This document shows positions 7,608 to 16,754 of a stretch of DNA of 64,000 nt, one piece after another. The notes beneath the pieces are model-generated. The model was given only the letters and a program-made list of their open reading frames with translations, was not told where the DNA came from and did not search any database. The number at the start of each line of letters is the position of its first letter. Position 1 is the stretch's first letter. Source of the stretch: Bryobacterales bacterium (lineage in GTDB: Bacteria > Acidobacteriota > Terriglobia > Bryobacterales > Bryobacteraceae); the NCBI GenBank assembly GCA_016716385.1, contig JADJWL010000002.1:186001-250000 (forward strand), written 5' to 3'. The position numbers were made by a program, and so were the translations under genes.

Positions 7608-9674
7608 TCACTGAATGACCCCCAGCGACACCACCCGCGTGCTGGGCGGGATCTCGTTATGCGCCAGGATCGCCAGGTTCGGCAATACGGGCTCCAGGAT
7701 CTGGCGCAGGAAATGGCGCCCACCGCTGGTCGTGATGGCCACCGCGGGTCCTTCGGGAGACCCCACGCGCGCCGCGGCCCGGTCCACGATCTCGCGGATC
7801 CTTTGCGGCGCCAGATTTAACTGGCTGGCGTGCTCACCATGCTCGACCCCGCTTTCGACCATCTGCTCGAGCGCGGGATCGAAGAAGAACGCCGCCAGTT
7901 CCCCCGAAGCGGCCAGGTAGGGCTTCACCAGGGCCCGCGCCAGCCCCTGGCGGACGTATTCGGTCAAGAGAATCGTGTTCCGCGTCAGGTTCCCCGCTTC
8001 GCCCAGCGCTTCAAGGATGGTGACCGTATCCCGGATGGAAACCCGTTCGCGCAGCAGGTTCTGCAGCACCTTTTGCACCTGCGCCAGAGACAGCAATTTC
8101 GGGACCAGGTCTTCGACGACCTTCGGGTTCTCCTCCGCCACACGGTCGAGCAGCTTGCGCGTATCCTGGCGGGAAAACAATTCGTGGGCGTGACGCCTGG
8201 CGACCTCGGCCAGGTGCGTGCCAAGCACGCTCGCCGGATCGACCACCGCATAGCCGGCCGCGCGGGCCATCTCGGCCTGTTCGCTCTTCACCCAGAGCGC
8301 GGGAATGCCGAAGGCTGGTTCCCTCGTCTCGATGCCTTCGACGGGCGCCGCCCCGCGGCCCGCGCCGCTCGCCGTAATCGCCAGCTCGTGCCCGGTCAGC
8401 AGTTCGTAGCGGGCCACTTCGACGCCCTTGAGCAGAATCACGTACTCGCGCGCTTTGAGGGTCAGGTTGTCGGTGACGCGCACCGGCGGCAGCAGATAGC
8501 CCAATTCGGCCGCAAGCTGCCGGCGGATGCCGGCGATGCGGCGCAGCAGGACCGAGTTCTGCGCGCCTTCGACCAAGCGCACCAGCCCCAGACCGACCTC
8601 GACCGCAAGCGGCTCCACCCGCAGGACCGCATCCAGGTTTTCGCGGACCGGCCCGAGGCTTTCGGGCGCCGCCGCCTGTGCCACCGCGGCGGTCTTTTGG
8701 CGCGCGCGCCACGCCATTGTCCCGAGTCCCGCGCTCAGCACGAGAAACGGCACTTTGGGAAGGCCGGGAAAGCCGGCCATGGCCGCCAGCACCGCCGCTC
8801 CGATCCACAGCGGCTGCTCCTCGCCGAACATCTGTTTCTGGATGTCGGCGCCGAGCCGGGCGTCGGAGCTGGCCCGGGTCACGATCATGCCGCCCGAGAC
8901 CGAGACCATCAGCGCCGGAATGACCGTCACCAACCCGTCGCCGATCGTAAGCACGGTATAGGTTTCGAGCGCCTGCCGGAGCGCCATGCCATGCTGGAAG
9001 ACGCCGATCAGGAAGCCGGCGAGGATGTTGATCGCCGTGATGAGAATGCTCGCCACCGCATCGCGCTGCGTGAAGCGCGACGCGCCGTCCATGGCGCCGT
9101 AGAACTCCGCCTCGCTTGTGATCGCCTTGCGGCGCGCGCGGGCCTCGTTCTCGTCAATCAGCCCGGCGTTCAGGTCGCTGTCGATCGACATCTGCTTGCC
9201 TGGCATGGCGTCAAGCGTGAACCGGGCCGTCACTTCCGAAATGCGCACCGCGCCGTGGTTGATGACGACATACTGGATCGCAATCAGCACGAGGAAGATC
9301 ACCACGCCGATGACGTAATTGCCCCCGACCACGAAGCTGCCGAAGGCTTCGATCACTTCGCCGGCCGCGGCGGTCCCGATGTTGCCGTTGAGAAGGATCG
9401 CCCGCGAAGAGGAGATATTGAGCGCCAGCCGGAACAGGGTCAGCAGGAGTAGAGCCGTCGGGAACACGCTGAATTCGACCGGCCTGGTGATGTACATCGA
9501 CACCAGCAGCACGACCACCGAGACCGTGATGTTAGCCGAGATCAGCACATCGAGCATCCACGGGCGCACAGGCACGATCATGACGAGCACGATCGCCAGG
9601 ACAACGGCCGGGACCGCCAGCTCGCTCGTATTCAACTGGCGCAGCGCGGAGCGCACCGAAAGTGCCTCGGCCAC
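7608..9674 (-). CDS. flhA: Flagellar type III export gate protein FlhA
   Basis: 688 residues, GTG start at 9674 three bases after flhB. The N-terminal half has about eight membrane segments (VPAVVLAIVLVMIVPVRPWM, VSVVVLLVSMYITRPVEFSV, VIGVVIFLVLIAIQYVVINH) and the FHIPEP-family cytoplasmic loop (RFTLDAMPGKQMSIDSDLNA, RRKAITSEAEFYGAMDGASR). The C-terminal half is the cytoplasmic export platform that forms a nonameric ring receiving chaperone-substrate complexes. Length and motif order are normal. It is part of the core fliPQR-flhBA export gate encoded without interruption between 12529 and 7608. Confidence 0.97.
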   Translation of the reverse strand: MAEALSVRSALRQLNTSELAVPAVVLAIVLVMIVPVRPWMLDVLISANITVSVVVLLVSMYITRPVEFSVFPTALLLLTLFRLALNISSSRAILLNGNIGTAAAGEVIEAFGSFVVGGNYVIGVVIFLVLIAIQYVVINHGAVRISEVTARFTLDAMPGKQMSIDSDLNAGLIDENEARARRKAITSEAEFYGAMDGASRFTQRDAVASILITAINILAGFLIGVFQHGMALRQALETYTVLTIGDGLVTVIPALMVSVSGGMIVTRASSDARLGADIQKQMFGEEQPLWIGAAVLAAMAGFPGLPKVPFLVLSAGLGTMAWRARQKTAAVAQAAAPESLGPVRENLDAVLRVEPLAVEVGLGLVRLVEGAQNSVLLRRIAGIRRQLAAELGYLLPPVRVTDNLTLKAREYVILLKGVEVARYELLTGHELAITASGAGRGAAPVEGIETREPAFGIPALWVKSEQAEMARAAGYAVVDPASVLGTHLAEVARRHAHELFSRQDTRKLLDRVAEENPKVVEDLVPKLLSLAQVQKVLQNLLRERVSIRDTVTILEALGEAGNLTRNTILLTEYVRQGLARALVKPYLAASGELAAFFFDPALEQMVESGVEHGEHASQLNLAPQRIREIVDRAAARVGSPEGPAVAITTSGGRHFLRQILEPVLPNLAILAHNEIPPSTRVVSLGVIQ

Positions 9675-9677
9675 CGG

Positions 9678-10736
9678 TCAGCGCCTCCCCTGCCGCAGGC
9701 GAAACAGGTAGGCGAGGATCTCGGCCACAGCCCGGTACAGCGCCGGCGGGATCTCCTGGCCGACCGCGGCCGACTTGTAGAGGGACTGGGCCAGGGGCGG
9801 GTTCTCGATTACCGGGACCTGGTTCTCGGTGGCGATCTTCCGGATGCGCAGCGCGAGGTAGTTTTTGCCCTTGGCCACCACCGTGGGAGCGGCCATCGAT
9901 TCCATCGCGTAGCGGATGGCCACCGCGTAATGCGTCGGGTTGACGATGACGGCGGTCGCCCGCGGGACCTCGCGCATCATCTTCCGCCGCAGCAGGTCGC
10001 GCCGCAGGCGGCGCAGACGGCCCTTGGCCTCCGGGCTCCCTTCGCTTTCCTTCATCTCTTCCCGGACTTCCTGCTTGGTCATCCGCAGTTCCCGGCGGTG
10101 GCGGCGGACCTGGCGGAAGAGGTCCACCGCGCCCCAGGCCAGGACGAGGAACGCCGCCTTCCAGAGCAGATCGCGCAGCGAGCCGAAGGCGACCGCGGCG
10201 CCCGTCTCGATGCCCTCGAGCGGCAGCCGCAGGAAGTGCGGGAAGCGTTCGGCGGCCACCGCCCAGACGGCCGCCAGGAACAGCGGCAGCAGAACCAGCG
10301 CCTGCACGAGTTGCGGCAGGTTCTGTTTGGGCAGCTCCGAGAGCTTCTTCACCGGATTGAGCTTGTTGAAGTCCGGCGCCAGCTTCTTCGGAGCGAATCC
10401 GAATCCGGTCAGCGCCAGGTGCGATGCCGCACTCGCGGCAATCATGAGGAATCCACCGATGCCGAGAGGCAGCAACAGGACGCGCGCCGTTTGGCGCAGC
10501 CAGCGGCCGAGGCCGGCCGGCGTCAACTCGCCGTGAAACGCGCTCTCGATCGTGCGCCGCGACAGGTCGCCGAGCGAACCGAACCACGTGGCGGCGTAGG
10601 CGCCCGCCAGCGCCACGAACAGGAGAAACTGAATCGCGGCGGTGAACTCACGGGTGGAGGGGAAGCGCCCGTCGCGGCGCGCTTTGTCAAGGCGCCGCTG
10701 GGTGGGTTGTTCGGTCCTCTGTCCTTGATCGGCCAT
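9678..10736 (-). CDS. flhB: Flagellar export gate and substrate-specificity switch FlhB
   Basis: 352 residues. It opens with the FlhB N-terminus (GQRTEQPTQRRLDKARRDGR), has four membrane segments (near 35-55, 88-110, 145-165 and 185-205) and ends in the cytoplasmic domain with the self-cleaving motif NPTH at residues 266-269 in AVIVNPTHYAVAIRY. Autocleavage there switches export from hook to filament substrates in concert with FliK, which is encoded in the same operon. Normal length. Four bases separate it from fliR. Confidence 0.97.
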   Translation of the reverse strand: MADQGQRTEQPTQRRLDKARRDGRFPSTREFTAAIQFLLFVALAGAYAATWFGSLGDLSRRTIESAFHGELTPAGLGRWLRQTARVLLLPLGIGGFLMIAASAASHLALTGFGFAPKKLAPDFNKLNPVKKLSELPKQNLPQLVQALVLLPLFLAAVWAVAAERFPHFLRLPLEGIETGAAVAFGSLRDLLWKAAFLVLAWGAVDLFRQVRRHRRELRMTKQEVREEMKESEGSPEAKGRLRRLRRDLLRRKMMREVPRATAVIVNPTHYAVAIRYAMESMAAPTVVAKGKNYLALRIRKIATENQVPVIENPPLAQSLYKSAAVGQEIPPALYRAVAEILAYLFRLRQGRR

Positions 10737-10740
10737 CCGC

Positions 10741-11529
10741 CTACACTCCCGCCGCCACCCGCATCAGCGTTGCCTGCGCCTGCCTTGCCAGACCCTCGAA
10801 CACTCTCGCCCACACCGGAAACCCCAGACCCAGGACACCCAGCGCCACCAGCATCTTCGCCGGGAACGCGAGCGAGAGGAGCTGCAACTGGGCGTTCAAC
10901 TTGCCAAACACCGCCAGCGCGAGATCGACCAGCGCCAGCAGGGCGACCAGGGGCAGCGCCAGCCGGACGGCGGTCGAGAACAGCGTCCCGGTCAACTCGA
11001 GCAGAGCTGCCCGGGACGCCGGGGAGAAGGCGAACTCCCCGGCCGGCTGCGCGGAAAAGCTCAAGGCCAGCGCCCGCACCACAACACGATCGAAGCCGAG
11101 AGCAAGGAACAGCAGCCAGGCGCTCCACTGCGCCAGGATGAGCAGGATGCCGCTGTCGGCGTCGGTGTTTGGATCGATCGTCGAGGCGTAACCGTAGCCC
11201 GCCTGCAGACCGAGCACCTGCGCGGCCAGCGAGAACGCGTCGGCGAGAATGGCAACAACCAGGCCTACCGCCACCCCAAACGTGGCCTCAGCGAGCATCC
11301 AGCCGGCGAGCCGCCAGCCCAGGCCGGCCGCCCCGTACGGTCCATTCAAGCTCAGTTCCGGTGACGGCCACCAGGGGGCGGTGAGCAGAGTCAGCGCCAG
11401 CGCCAGCACGATCCGCACCGCGGCGGGCGCGCGCTTCAGCGCCGGGACCGGCAGCAGCGCAACCACGGCCCCGACGCGCGCGAACGCCAGCAGGAACCCG
11501 AACAGATGCGGGAGGCTGAAGACGACCAT
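10741..11529 (-). CDS. fliR: Flagellar export gate protein FliR
   Basis: 262-residue integral membrane protein with about six hydrophobic helices, opening MVVFSLPHLFGFLLAFARVG and including ATFGVAVGLVVAILADAFSL, GLQAGYGYASTIDPNTDADS and SAWLLFLALGFDRVVVRALA. The frame stays open far upstream, but the start is fixed at ATG 11529 because that codon overlaps the fliQ stop (TGATG) and upstream residues are only an out-of-frame reading of fliQ. FliR joins FliP and FliQ in the inner-membrane export channel. Confidence 0.93.
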   Translation of the reverse strand: MVVFSLPHLFGFLLAFARVGAVVALLPVPALKRAPAAVRIVLALALTLLTAPWWPSPELSLNGPYGAAGLGWRLAGWMLAEATFGVAVGLVVAILADAFSLAAQVLGLQAGYGYASTIDPNTDADSGILLILAQWSAWLLFLALGFDRVVVRALALSFSAQPAGEFAFSPASRAALLELTGTLFSTAVRLALPLVALLALVDLALAVFGKLNAQLQLLSLAFPAKMLVALGVLGLGFPVWARVFEGLARQAQATLMRVAAGV

Positions 11530-11798
11530 CACCGCGCGAACCGGGACAAATCGCCGAACAGGGCCGTCGTGTAGGTCATGAGCCGCATCAGCATCCAGGG
11601 GAGGAAGATCAGCAGTCCCACCAGAAACGCGAACAGGCGCGGGACGCTGCCGAAGGCCGCGTCCTGCATGGAGGTCAGCACCTGCACCAGGCTCACAACG
11701 ACGCCCACGGCAAAGCCGAGGACCAGGATCGGCAGACACACCCAGAACGCCGTCATGAGGTTCTGCCGGACGAGATGGACAACGAATTCGACAGTCAT
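11529..11798 (-). CDS. fliQ: Flagellar export gate protein FliQ
   Basis: 89 residues, the expected size, with two transmembrane helices (AFWVCLPILVLGFAVGVVVS and FAFLVGLLIFLPWMLMRLMT) and the conserved LVQVLTSMQDAAFGSVPRL loop between them. Start overlaps the fliP stop as ATGA (11798-11795), and its own stop overlaps the fliR start. Small subunit of the FliPQR export channel. Confidence 0.95.
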   Translation of the reverse strand: MTVEFVVHLVRQNLMTAFWVCLPILVLGFAVGVVVSLVQVLTSMQDAAFGSVPRLFAFLVGLLIFLPWMLMRLMTYTTALFGDLSRFAR

Positions 11799-12529
11799 AG
11801 GGAGAAACTCTTGAGCAGCGATCCGACAAGCAGGTTCCAGCCGTCGACCAGGACGAAGAGAAGAATCTTGAACGGCGCCGACAGCATCACGGGCGGCAAT
11901 TGCACCATGCCGATCGACAGCGTCACCGACGCGACGACGATGTCGATGATCAGGAACGGAAGGAACAGGACGGCGCCGATCTGGAAGCTTGTCTTGAGTT
12001 CGGAAAGAATGTAGGCCGGAATCAGAATCCGCATCTCGATGTCCTCGGGAGTGCGCGGCGGCGAAGCGTGCGCGGCTTCGAGAAAGAGCTGCACGTCCTT
12101 CTCCCGCGTGTAGCGCGACAGGAACGCCTTGAGGGGTTTGCCGGCCGCTGCGAGGGCCTCCTGCTGGGTGAGCGCGCCCTGTTCGAGAGGCAGCCAGGCG
12201 GTGCGGTGGATCTCAGAGGCGAGCGGGGCCACAATCAGTGCGGTCAGGAACAGCGCCAGGCCGGACAGTACCTGATTCGAGGGCGCCGACTGCGTCCCGA
12301 GCGCCTGCCGGAGGAAATGCAGCACGATCGTGATCCGCAGGAACGGAGTCACCGACATGATGACCGCCGGCAGCAGCGTGAGCGCGGTCAACAGCAGGGC
12401 GATCTGCATCGGCACGCTGAGGGTGTTTCCGTCAGCGCCGGAAAACGAGATGCCGAACAGCGGCGGAGGCGCTGCCGCGAGCCGCGCGGGCAGGAGCGTG
12501 AGTAGCAGGCAGATGGCGGTCAGGCGCAC
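11795..12529 (-). CDS. fliP: Flagellar export gate protein FliP
   Basis: 244 residues from a GTG at 12529, which has GAGG seven bases upstream. It starts with a cleavable-type signal (VRLTAICLLLTLLPARLAAA) and contains the family hallmarks LPAVIMSVTPFLRITIVLHF, RQALGTQSAPSNQVLSGLAL, IEMRILIPAYILSELKTSFQ and LSIGMVQLPPVMLSAPFKIL. Open frame further upstream is only fliO read in another frame. The start lies inside the last ten bases of fliO, so the two are translationally coupled. FliP is the main subunit of the export pore. Confidence 0.95.
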   Translation of the reverse strand: MRLTAICLLLTLLPARLAAAPPPLFGISFSGADGNTLSVPMQIALLLTALTLLPAVIMSVTPFLRITIVLHFLRQALGTQSAPSNQVLSGLALFLTALIVAPLASEIHRTAWLPLEQGALTQQEALAAAGKPLKAFLSRYTREKDVQLFLEAAHASPPRTPEDIEMRILIPAYILSELKTSFQIGAVLFLPFLIIDIVVASVTLSIGMVQLPPVMLSAPFKILLFVLVDGWNLLVGSLLKSFSL

Positions 12530-12816
12530 CGGTCCGCCTCCTCCCGTCCGTCTCGATCCGGCAGCGCGTCGACGAGGGTGCAACCCTGGGCGTGCGCGGC
12601 CAGCAGCAACGTGCGGTTTCCGACGCGCACCAGGTGCAGGGAGACACCCGGGCGCAACGCCCTGCCCTCGACGATCTCGAGCGCGCCGGCGCGGCGGCCG
12701 CGGGGCAATCCGCGCCACGCCAGTTGCCCCCGCCTGCCGAGCCATGCCAGCGCCGCCCCGAGCAGACCCAGGACAGCGGCGACCGCGGCCACCTGCCGCC
12801 CCCATTCCGTCTCCAT
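12520..12816 (-). CDS. fliO: Flagellar biosynthesis protein FliO
   Basis: 98 residues from the ATG at 12816, which has a strong AGGAGG just upstream. One N-terminal membrane helix (VAAVAAVLGLLGAALAWL) is followed by a basic segment and a small beta-rich domain (ALEIVEGRALRPGVSLHLVR, NRTLLLAAHAQGCTLV), the standard FliO pattern. The sequence family is poorly conserved, so the call rests on topology, size and its position between fliN and fliP. FliO assists FliP assembly. The reading frame stays open far upstream but only antisense to the 5' genes. Confidence 0.85.
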   Translation of the reverse strand: METEWGRQVAAVAAVLGLLGAALAWLGRRGQLAWRGLPRGRRAGALEIVEGRALRPGVSLHLVRVGNRTLLLAAHAQGCTLVDALPDRDGREEADRCA

Positions 12817-12824
12817 GGCTCCTC

Positions 12825-13073
12825 CTACCTGTCGCCTGAGAAGTCCGTCAGCCGGATTCCCATCGTTTCCTCGATAATCACGATCTCTCCGCAGCCGATC
12901 ACAGCTCCCTCGACGAGCACGTCGACGTTCTCCCCGGCCGAACGCCGCATCTCGACAACGCTGCCCGTGTCCAGGGCCAGGATCTCCCCCATCGTCATCG
13001 TGCGCCGGTCGAGTTCCACGGCGATTGAGACGGGAATGTCTCCCAGGTGTCCCAGTTCTTCGGAGGCGGTCAT
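12825..13073 (-). CDS. fliN: Flagellar motor switch protein FliN (short form)
   Basis: 82 residues consisting almost entirely of the SpoA/FliN domain: LGDIPVSIAVELDRRTMTMG, LALDTGSVVEMRRSAGENVD, CGEIVIIEETMGIRLTDF. It forms the lower C-ring that binds phosphorylated CheY through FliM and docks FliH-FliI export cargo. Located between flgE and fliO, where fliL-fliM-fliN normally lie; fliL and fliM are missing. A second, longer SpoA protein is at 4827-5648. Confidence 0.93.
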   Translation of the reverse strand: MTASEELGHLGDIPVSIAVELDRRTMTMGEILALDTGSVVEMRRSAGENVDVLVEGAVIGCGEIVIIEETMGIRLTDFSGDR

Positions 13074-13082
13074 TGCGCGTCC

Positions 13083-14345
13083 CTACCGCTTCAGGTTGAT
13101 CGTCTCCTGCGAGATTTCGTCGGCGGTGACCACCATCCGGGAATTGGCCTGGTAGCCGCGCTGGTAGACGATCAGATTGGTGAACTCCTTGGCGATATCG
13201 ACATTCGACGATTCGAGCGCCCCGCCGAGCACCTGGCCGCGGCCGCCGGTATCGGGCCGGCCGATCGCCGGCAGAGCGGTCGCCGAGGAGACCTGAAAGA
13301 GATTGTTGCCGATGGCGCGCAGCGACTCCGGATTGCGGATGCCGGCCAGCGCGACCTGCGCCACCTGCCGGGTCTGCCCGTTCGAGAACTGGGCTACCAC
13401 GACGCCGCCGTCCTCCATGGCGATCTTCACCAGTTGGGCGGCCGGGTTGCCGTTCTGCCCGTTGCCGGAAACCGCCGAGGGATGCGCGTATTGCGTGAAG
13501 CGCGGCTGCCCGTTCGGCGACTCGAACTGCCACTCGATGTCGAGATCGGCCGCGCCGCTCAACAGCGGACCGCCGTCGACGCCCGTGTTGGTAATGCCGG
13601 TGACGCCGCCCAGCGGCTGCGTGAGCACGCCCTGGTTGTCAAACTGCAACTGCGACGAGCCGTCGGATTCGTAGATCAGCACGAGATCGGTCTGCGGCGG
13701 ATCGAGATCCTCGCCGTTGATGAAGATGCGAAAGTCCCAGGCTGTCGGCGACACGCGCTCGAACTCGACCACCAGGACGTGCGAGACACCGAGAGAATCG
13801 AAGACTTCAATCGGCGTGCTGAAGGTGGCGCCCTGTTCGGCCGCCGCGTCGAGGTTCATGTCGAAGAACATGAGCGTGGTCGCCGCCGGCCGCTGTAGCG
13901 CGCCGGTGGGAATGGTCACGTCCGAGGTGGGCTGATTCGTGTTCAGCACGCCGTCCCGCTCGCTCCAGCCCTGGACGCGGTCGCCGGTGGGCATGATGAG
14001 GAACCCGTCCCGGTCCACCTGGAAGTTGCCGGCCCGCGTATACGCCGTGGTGTTCTGGGACGGGCTGCGGACGATGAAGAAGCCGTCGCCCTTGATGGCG
14101 GCGTCCATCGCCCCGGTCGACGACTGGACCGAGCCCTGGGTGAAGTGGCGCGTGGTGCGCGGCAGCGACGTGCCGAGACCGGCTTCGTTGCCGACCCCAA
14201 TCGACTGGGTGACCAGATCGCGGAAGGCGACCGTGCTCGCCTTGTATCCGCTGGTGTTGAGGTTCGCCAGATTGTTGCCCACGGCGTCGATACCGATCGC
14301 GTGCGCGGTCAATCCGGCCAGTGCGGTTGCGAAAGAGACTGCCAT
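13083..14345 (-). CDS. flgE: Flagellar hook protein FlgE
   Basis: 420 residues. The N-terminal rod/hook signature is AVSFATALAGLTAHAIGIDA and NNLANLNTSGYKASTVAFRD; the C-terminal one is LESSNVDIAKEFTNLIVYQR and GYQANSRMVVTADEISQETI. Between them lies the variable hook domain including GDGFFIVRSPSQNTTAYTRA. ATG at 14345 with AGGAG eight bases upstream. It is the main hook building block, exported under FlgD and length-controlled by FliK, both encoded immediately upstream. Confidence 0.96.
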   Translation of the reverse strand: MAVSFATALAGLTAHAIGIDAVGNNLANLNTSGYKASTVAFRDLVTQSIGVGNEAGLGTSLPRTTRHFTQGSVQSSTGAMDAAIKGDGFFIVRSPSQNTTAYTRAGNFQVDRDGFLIMPTGDRVQGWSERDGVLNTNQPTSDVTIPTGALQRPAATTLMFFDMNLDAAAEQGATFSTPIEVFDSLGVSHVLVVEFERVSPTAWDFRIFINGEDLDPPQTDLVLIYESDGSSQLQFDNQGVLTQPLGGVTGITNTGVDGGPLLSGAADLDIEWQFESPNGQPRFTQYAHPSAVSGNGQNGNPAAQLVKIAMEDGGVVVAQFSNGQTRQVAQVALAGIRNPESLRAIGNNLFQVSSATALPAIGRPDTGGRGQVLGGALESSNVDIAKEFTNLIVYQRGYQANSRMVVTADEISQETINLKR

Positions 14346-14346
14346 C

Positions 14347-14640
14347 TTATTCTTCTCCTGGTTGTGAAGTGGCTGCGGGAGGCGCGGGCCAAGCGGAAAG
14401 GACCTCGCGGATTCCCTTCAGTTCGTCGTGGATGCCGATCGTCCGCTCAAGCTGCGTGAAACCGGCCAGTTGCGTGATGAACTCGGTCCCGTCGGACGGG
14501 TCGAGCGGATTCTGGTTCTTCAGTTGCGCGACCAGGAGTTGAAGGAACACCTCCTGGCTGGCGAGGGAGGCGTCCGGGCGGCCCGGAGGGCTGCTCGATG
14601 GCCCGCCGGAGACCGCGGGAATGGGTCCTGTCACCGTCAT
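14347..14640 (-). CDS. flgD: Hook-capping protein FlgD, minimal form
   Basis: 97 residues. The conserved FlgD N-terminal block is plain: ASQEVFLQLLVAQLKNQNPL, DPSDGTEFITQLAGFTQLER. The protein ends soon afterwards, so the C-terminal Ig-like/tudor domain of the roughly 220-residue proteobacterial protein is absent. Reduced FlgD proteins occur in other phyla, so this is probably a natural short form and not a truncation; no remnant of the missing domain is seen before flgE, one base away. Start overlaps the fliK stop as ATGA. Confidence 0.9.
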   Translation of the reverse strand: MTVTGPIPAVSGGPSSSPPGRPDASLASQEVFLQLLVAQLKNQNPLDPSDGTEFITQLAGFTQLERTIGIHDELKGIREVLSAWPAPPAATSQPGEE

Positions 14641-16754
14641 CTCGATTCCTTCCTTTCCCGGCGCGCCGGCCGGGCCTCGTCCATCGCTTCGGCCCAGGCG
14701 GCTGGATCGTCCTCTTGGCGGCGGTCCTTGCGGGGCTCACCGTCCCCGCCCTGGGAATGCCTCTGCTGCCGCGGCGGCGCGTCGCCACTGCTTTCCTGCC
14801 CGCGCGCGGGACGCCACCAGTCCGCCTCGAAGCCGGCCGCTTCGAGGCTCGCCACCAGGCCCGCGGCTTCCTGCCGGATCTCCCGCGCGGCCGCCGGATC
14901 CGCGGTCCGGACGAGCATCTGGACCTCTCCCCGCCGCTCAAAGAATTCGAGCGCCACCGGGTCGGCCGAGGCGGTGCGGAGCGTGCTTCCGGGGACCGTC
15001 AGCGACAGCCTCGAAACCGGTGCCGGTTGCGGTGGCCGCTGCCCGATGGCTGCGTCGAGGTCCCCCGCGGGCGCCAGATCCCGGGGCAGCACGGCGGCTG
15101 GTTGGGCACCGGCCGGCCGGGTGGACGGAGCCGGAGTTTCTCCCACGGGAACGGCGCCTGCCGGCACCTGACGCGGAACCAGCGGCGAGTCCGGCGGGGC
15201 GGCGGACGAGTGCAATGGAGCAGCGAACGAGTCGCGCCGCCGGGTGGCGGAAGAAACCGCCTCCCGTTCTTCGGGTTGCCCGGATGTCCGGCGGATGGAG
15301 CCGAGGGGCAGTCCGGCCTCGGGCGCTTCGCCGCCCGGCACGACAGTGCCCTCCGCCGGGGCGAGGTTCCGCGGGCGGGCGCGCAGTCCGAGCGCTGGTT
15401 CCGCGGTGGTGATCGAGGGAGCGGCGCGGAGTGCCGGTTGCTGCTCTTCTTCCGCGGCCGACGCGAAGACCGGGATGCGCCCAAGGGAGGCGGGATTTCC
15501 ATCCTGGCGTGCCGGCGGGGGCTCTCCATGCGCCGCCGGCGGATCGACGCGGCCACCGGCCATCACGCCCGGATCGGGCCGCGGCCGCGGAGGGCGTGGC
15601 GCTGCCGGGAATTCTGTCGTGACCGGAGACTGAAGCGGGCCACTATCTCCGGCGGCAGGCGCCGGCGACGCTTCCCGGTCCGGTAGGCGTTCTGGCGCAA
15701 TCCATGCCGGCAGGGACAAGCCGCCGCCGGGTGAGCGGCGCTTGCCAGCCGTCCAGCCGGCTGGAAGCGATTCGGTGTCCCGCCGCGCTGATTCTGCGGC
15801 GAATGGTGCAACCTCCCGCGCGGGCGCGGCCCCACCGGTCTGCGGACCGCGCTGGAGCGTTCCCTGCGTCTGTTCGAATCCCGGAACCGGAGCAGGCTCG
15901 GGGGCTACGAACGGCGGACCGTCCCCCGATGGCGTCTCCGGAGTCGCCTGAACCGGCGCCAGGGACACAGCATCGCCGACCGTCACCTGCTCCGGCGCGC
16001 GGGCGGGCTGGATCAGGAAGGCTGCCGGGGGAAGCCGGCGCGGCAGATCCACGCCATCTGCCGGTCCAGGCCGGGACTCGTGCCACGCGGCGAGCACCGG
16101 GGCGGCTGTCCCGGCCACCTGCGCCTTCCCGCGCGCAGACGGAGTTCCGGATGGCGCGGGGAAGGGCGCCGGAGGCGCGGCTGGCCGAGGCTCGTCCGTC
16201 CTTGCCGGCGCCGGTGCTCCTTGCACTTCCGCCGATGCGGACGCGGGGCGCTCCACGACGGAGCGCACTGGCAAGGCGGGTGGTCCCGATGCGGCCGGGA
16301 CCGCCGGCACACCGGTTGTCTGAACCGGTTCTTCGTGGCCGGTAACTCGCACCTGGTGCGCCCGCGCGGGACGCGCCGTCAACCCCCAGAGGTGTGCGGA
16401 CCGGGCAGGCGGGGAGGAGTGAAGAAGAAGCTGGGGCGTCGCCGCGGCATCGACCCCGGGTTCATCCTCTTCCAGCCTGTCTCCTTCCGGGTTGCCGGCT
16501 TGTCCGGTGTACCGCTCCAGAACGGGCCCTTCCGCACCGGCTTCGAACAGCAGCGTTTCAAAAGGAACCGCGGCCGGAAACGGCGCCGGCGATTCAAGAA
16601 ACGGATCGAAGCCGGCAGTGGACACTTGCTCCTCGATCACGGCCCGGGGAAATCCTTGAGCGGGCGCCGTTTTCCGGATTTCCGCGGCGGGATGGGAGGC
16701 CGGAGCTTCCGTGAAGATTCCGGGAAACGGCAGTGCGGTCACGCCGGATGCCAT
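14637..16754 (-). CDS. fliK: Flagellar hook-length control protein FliK
   Basis: 705 residues, unusually long and dominated by a Pro/Ala/Gly-rich, probably unfolded central region. The C-terminal part carries the folded hook-length domain: LSRLSLTVPGSTLRTASADP, ALEFFERRGEVQMLVRTADP, AAREIRQEAAGLVASLEAAG. FliK acts as an exported molecular ruler that triggers FlhB switching. It is the first gene of the fourteen-gene minus-strand arm and is coupled to flgD by ATGA at 14640-14637. The identification rests on the C-terminal domain and gene order; the central region would not be recognisable alone. Confidence 0.87.
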   Translation of the reverse strand: MASGVTALPFPGIFTEAPASHPAAEIRKTAPAQGFPRAVIEEQVSTAGFDPFLESPAPFPAAVPFETLLFEAGAEGPVLERYTGQAGNPEGDRLEEDEPGVDAAATPQLLLHSSPPARSAHLWGLTARPARAHQVRVTGHEEPVQTTGVPAVPAASGPPALPVRSVVERPASASAEVQGAPAPARTDEPRPAAPPAPFPAPSGTPSARGKAQVAGTAAPVLAAWHESRPGPADGVDLPRRLPPAAFLIQPARAPEQVTVGDAVSLAPVQATPETPSGDGPPFVAPEPAPVPGFEQTQGTLQRGPQTGGAAPAREVAPFAAESARRDTESLPAGWTAGKRRSPGGGLSLPAWIAPERLPDREASPAPAAGDSGPLQSPVTTEFPAAPRPPRPRPDPGVMAGGRVDPPAAHGEPPPARQDGNPASLGRIPVFASAAEEEQQPALRAAPSITTAEPALGLRARPRNLAPAEGTVVPGGEAPEAGLPLGSIRRTSGQPEEREAVSSATRRRDSFAAPLHSSAAPPDSPLVPRQVPAGAVPVGETPAPSTRPAGAQPAAVLPRDLAPAGDLDAAIGQRPPQPAPVSRLSLTVPGSTLRTASADPVALEFFERRGEVQMLVRTADPAAAREIRQEAAGLVASLEAAGFEADWWRPARGQESSGDAPPRQQRHSQGGDGEPRKDRRQEDDPAAWAEAMDEARPARRERKESR

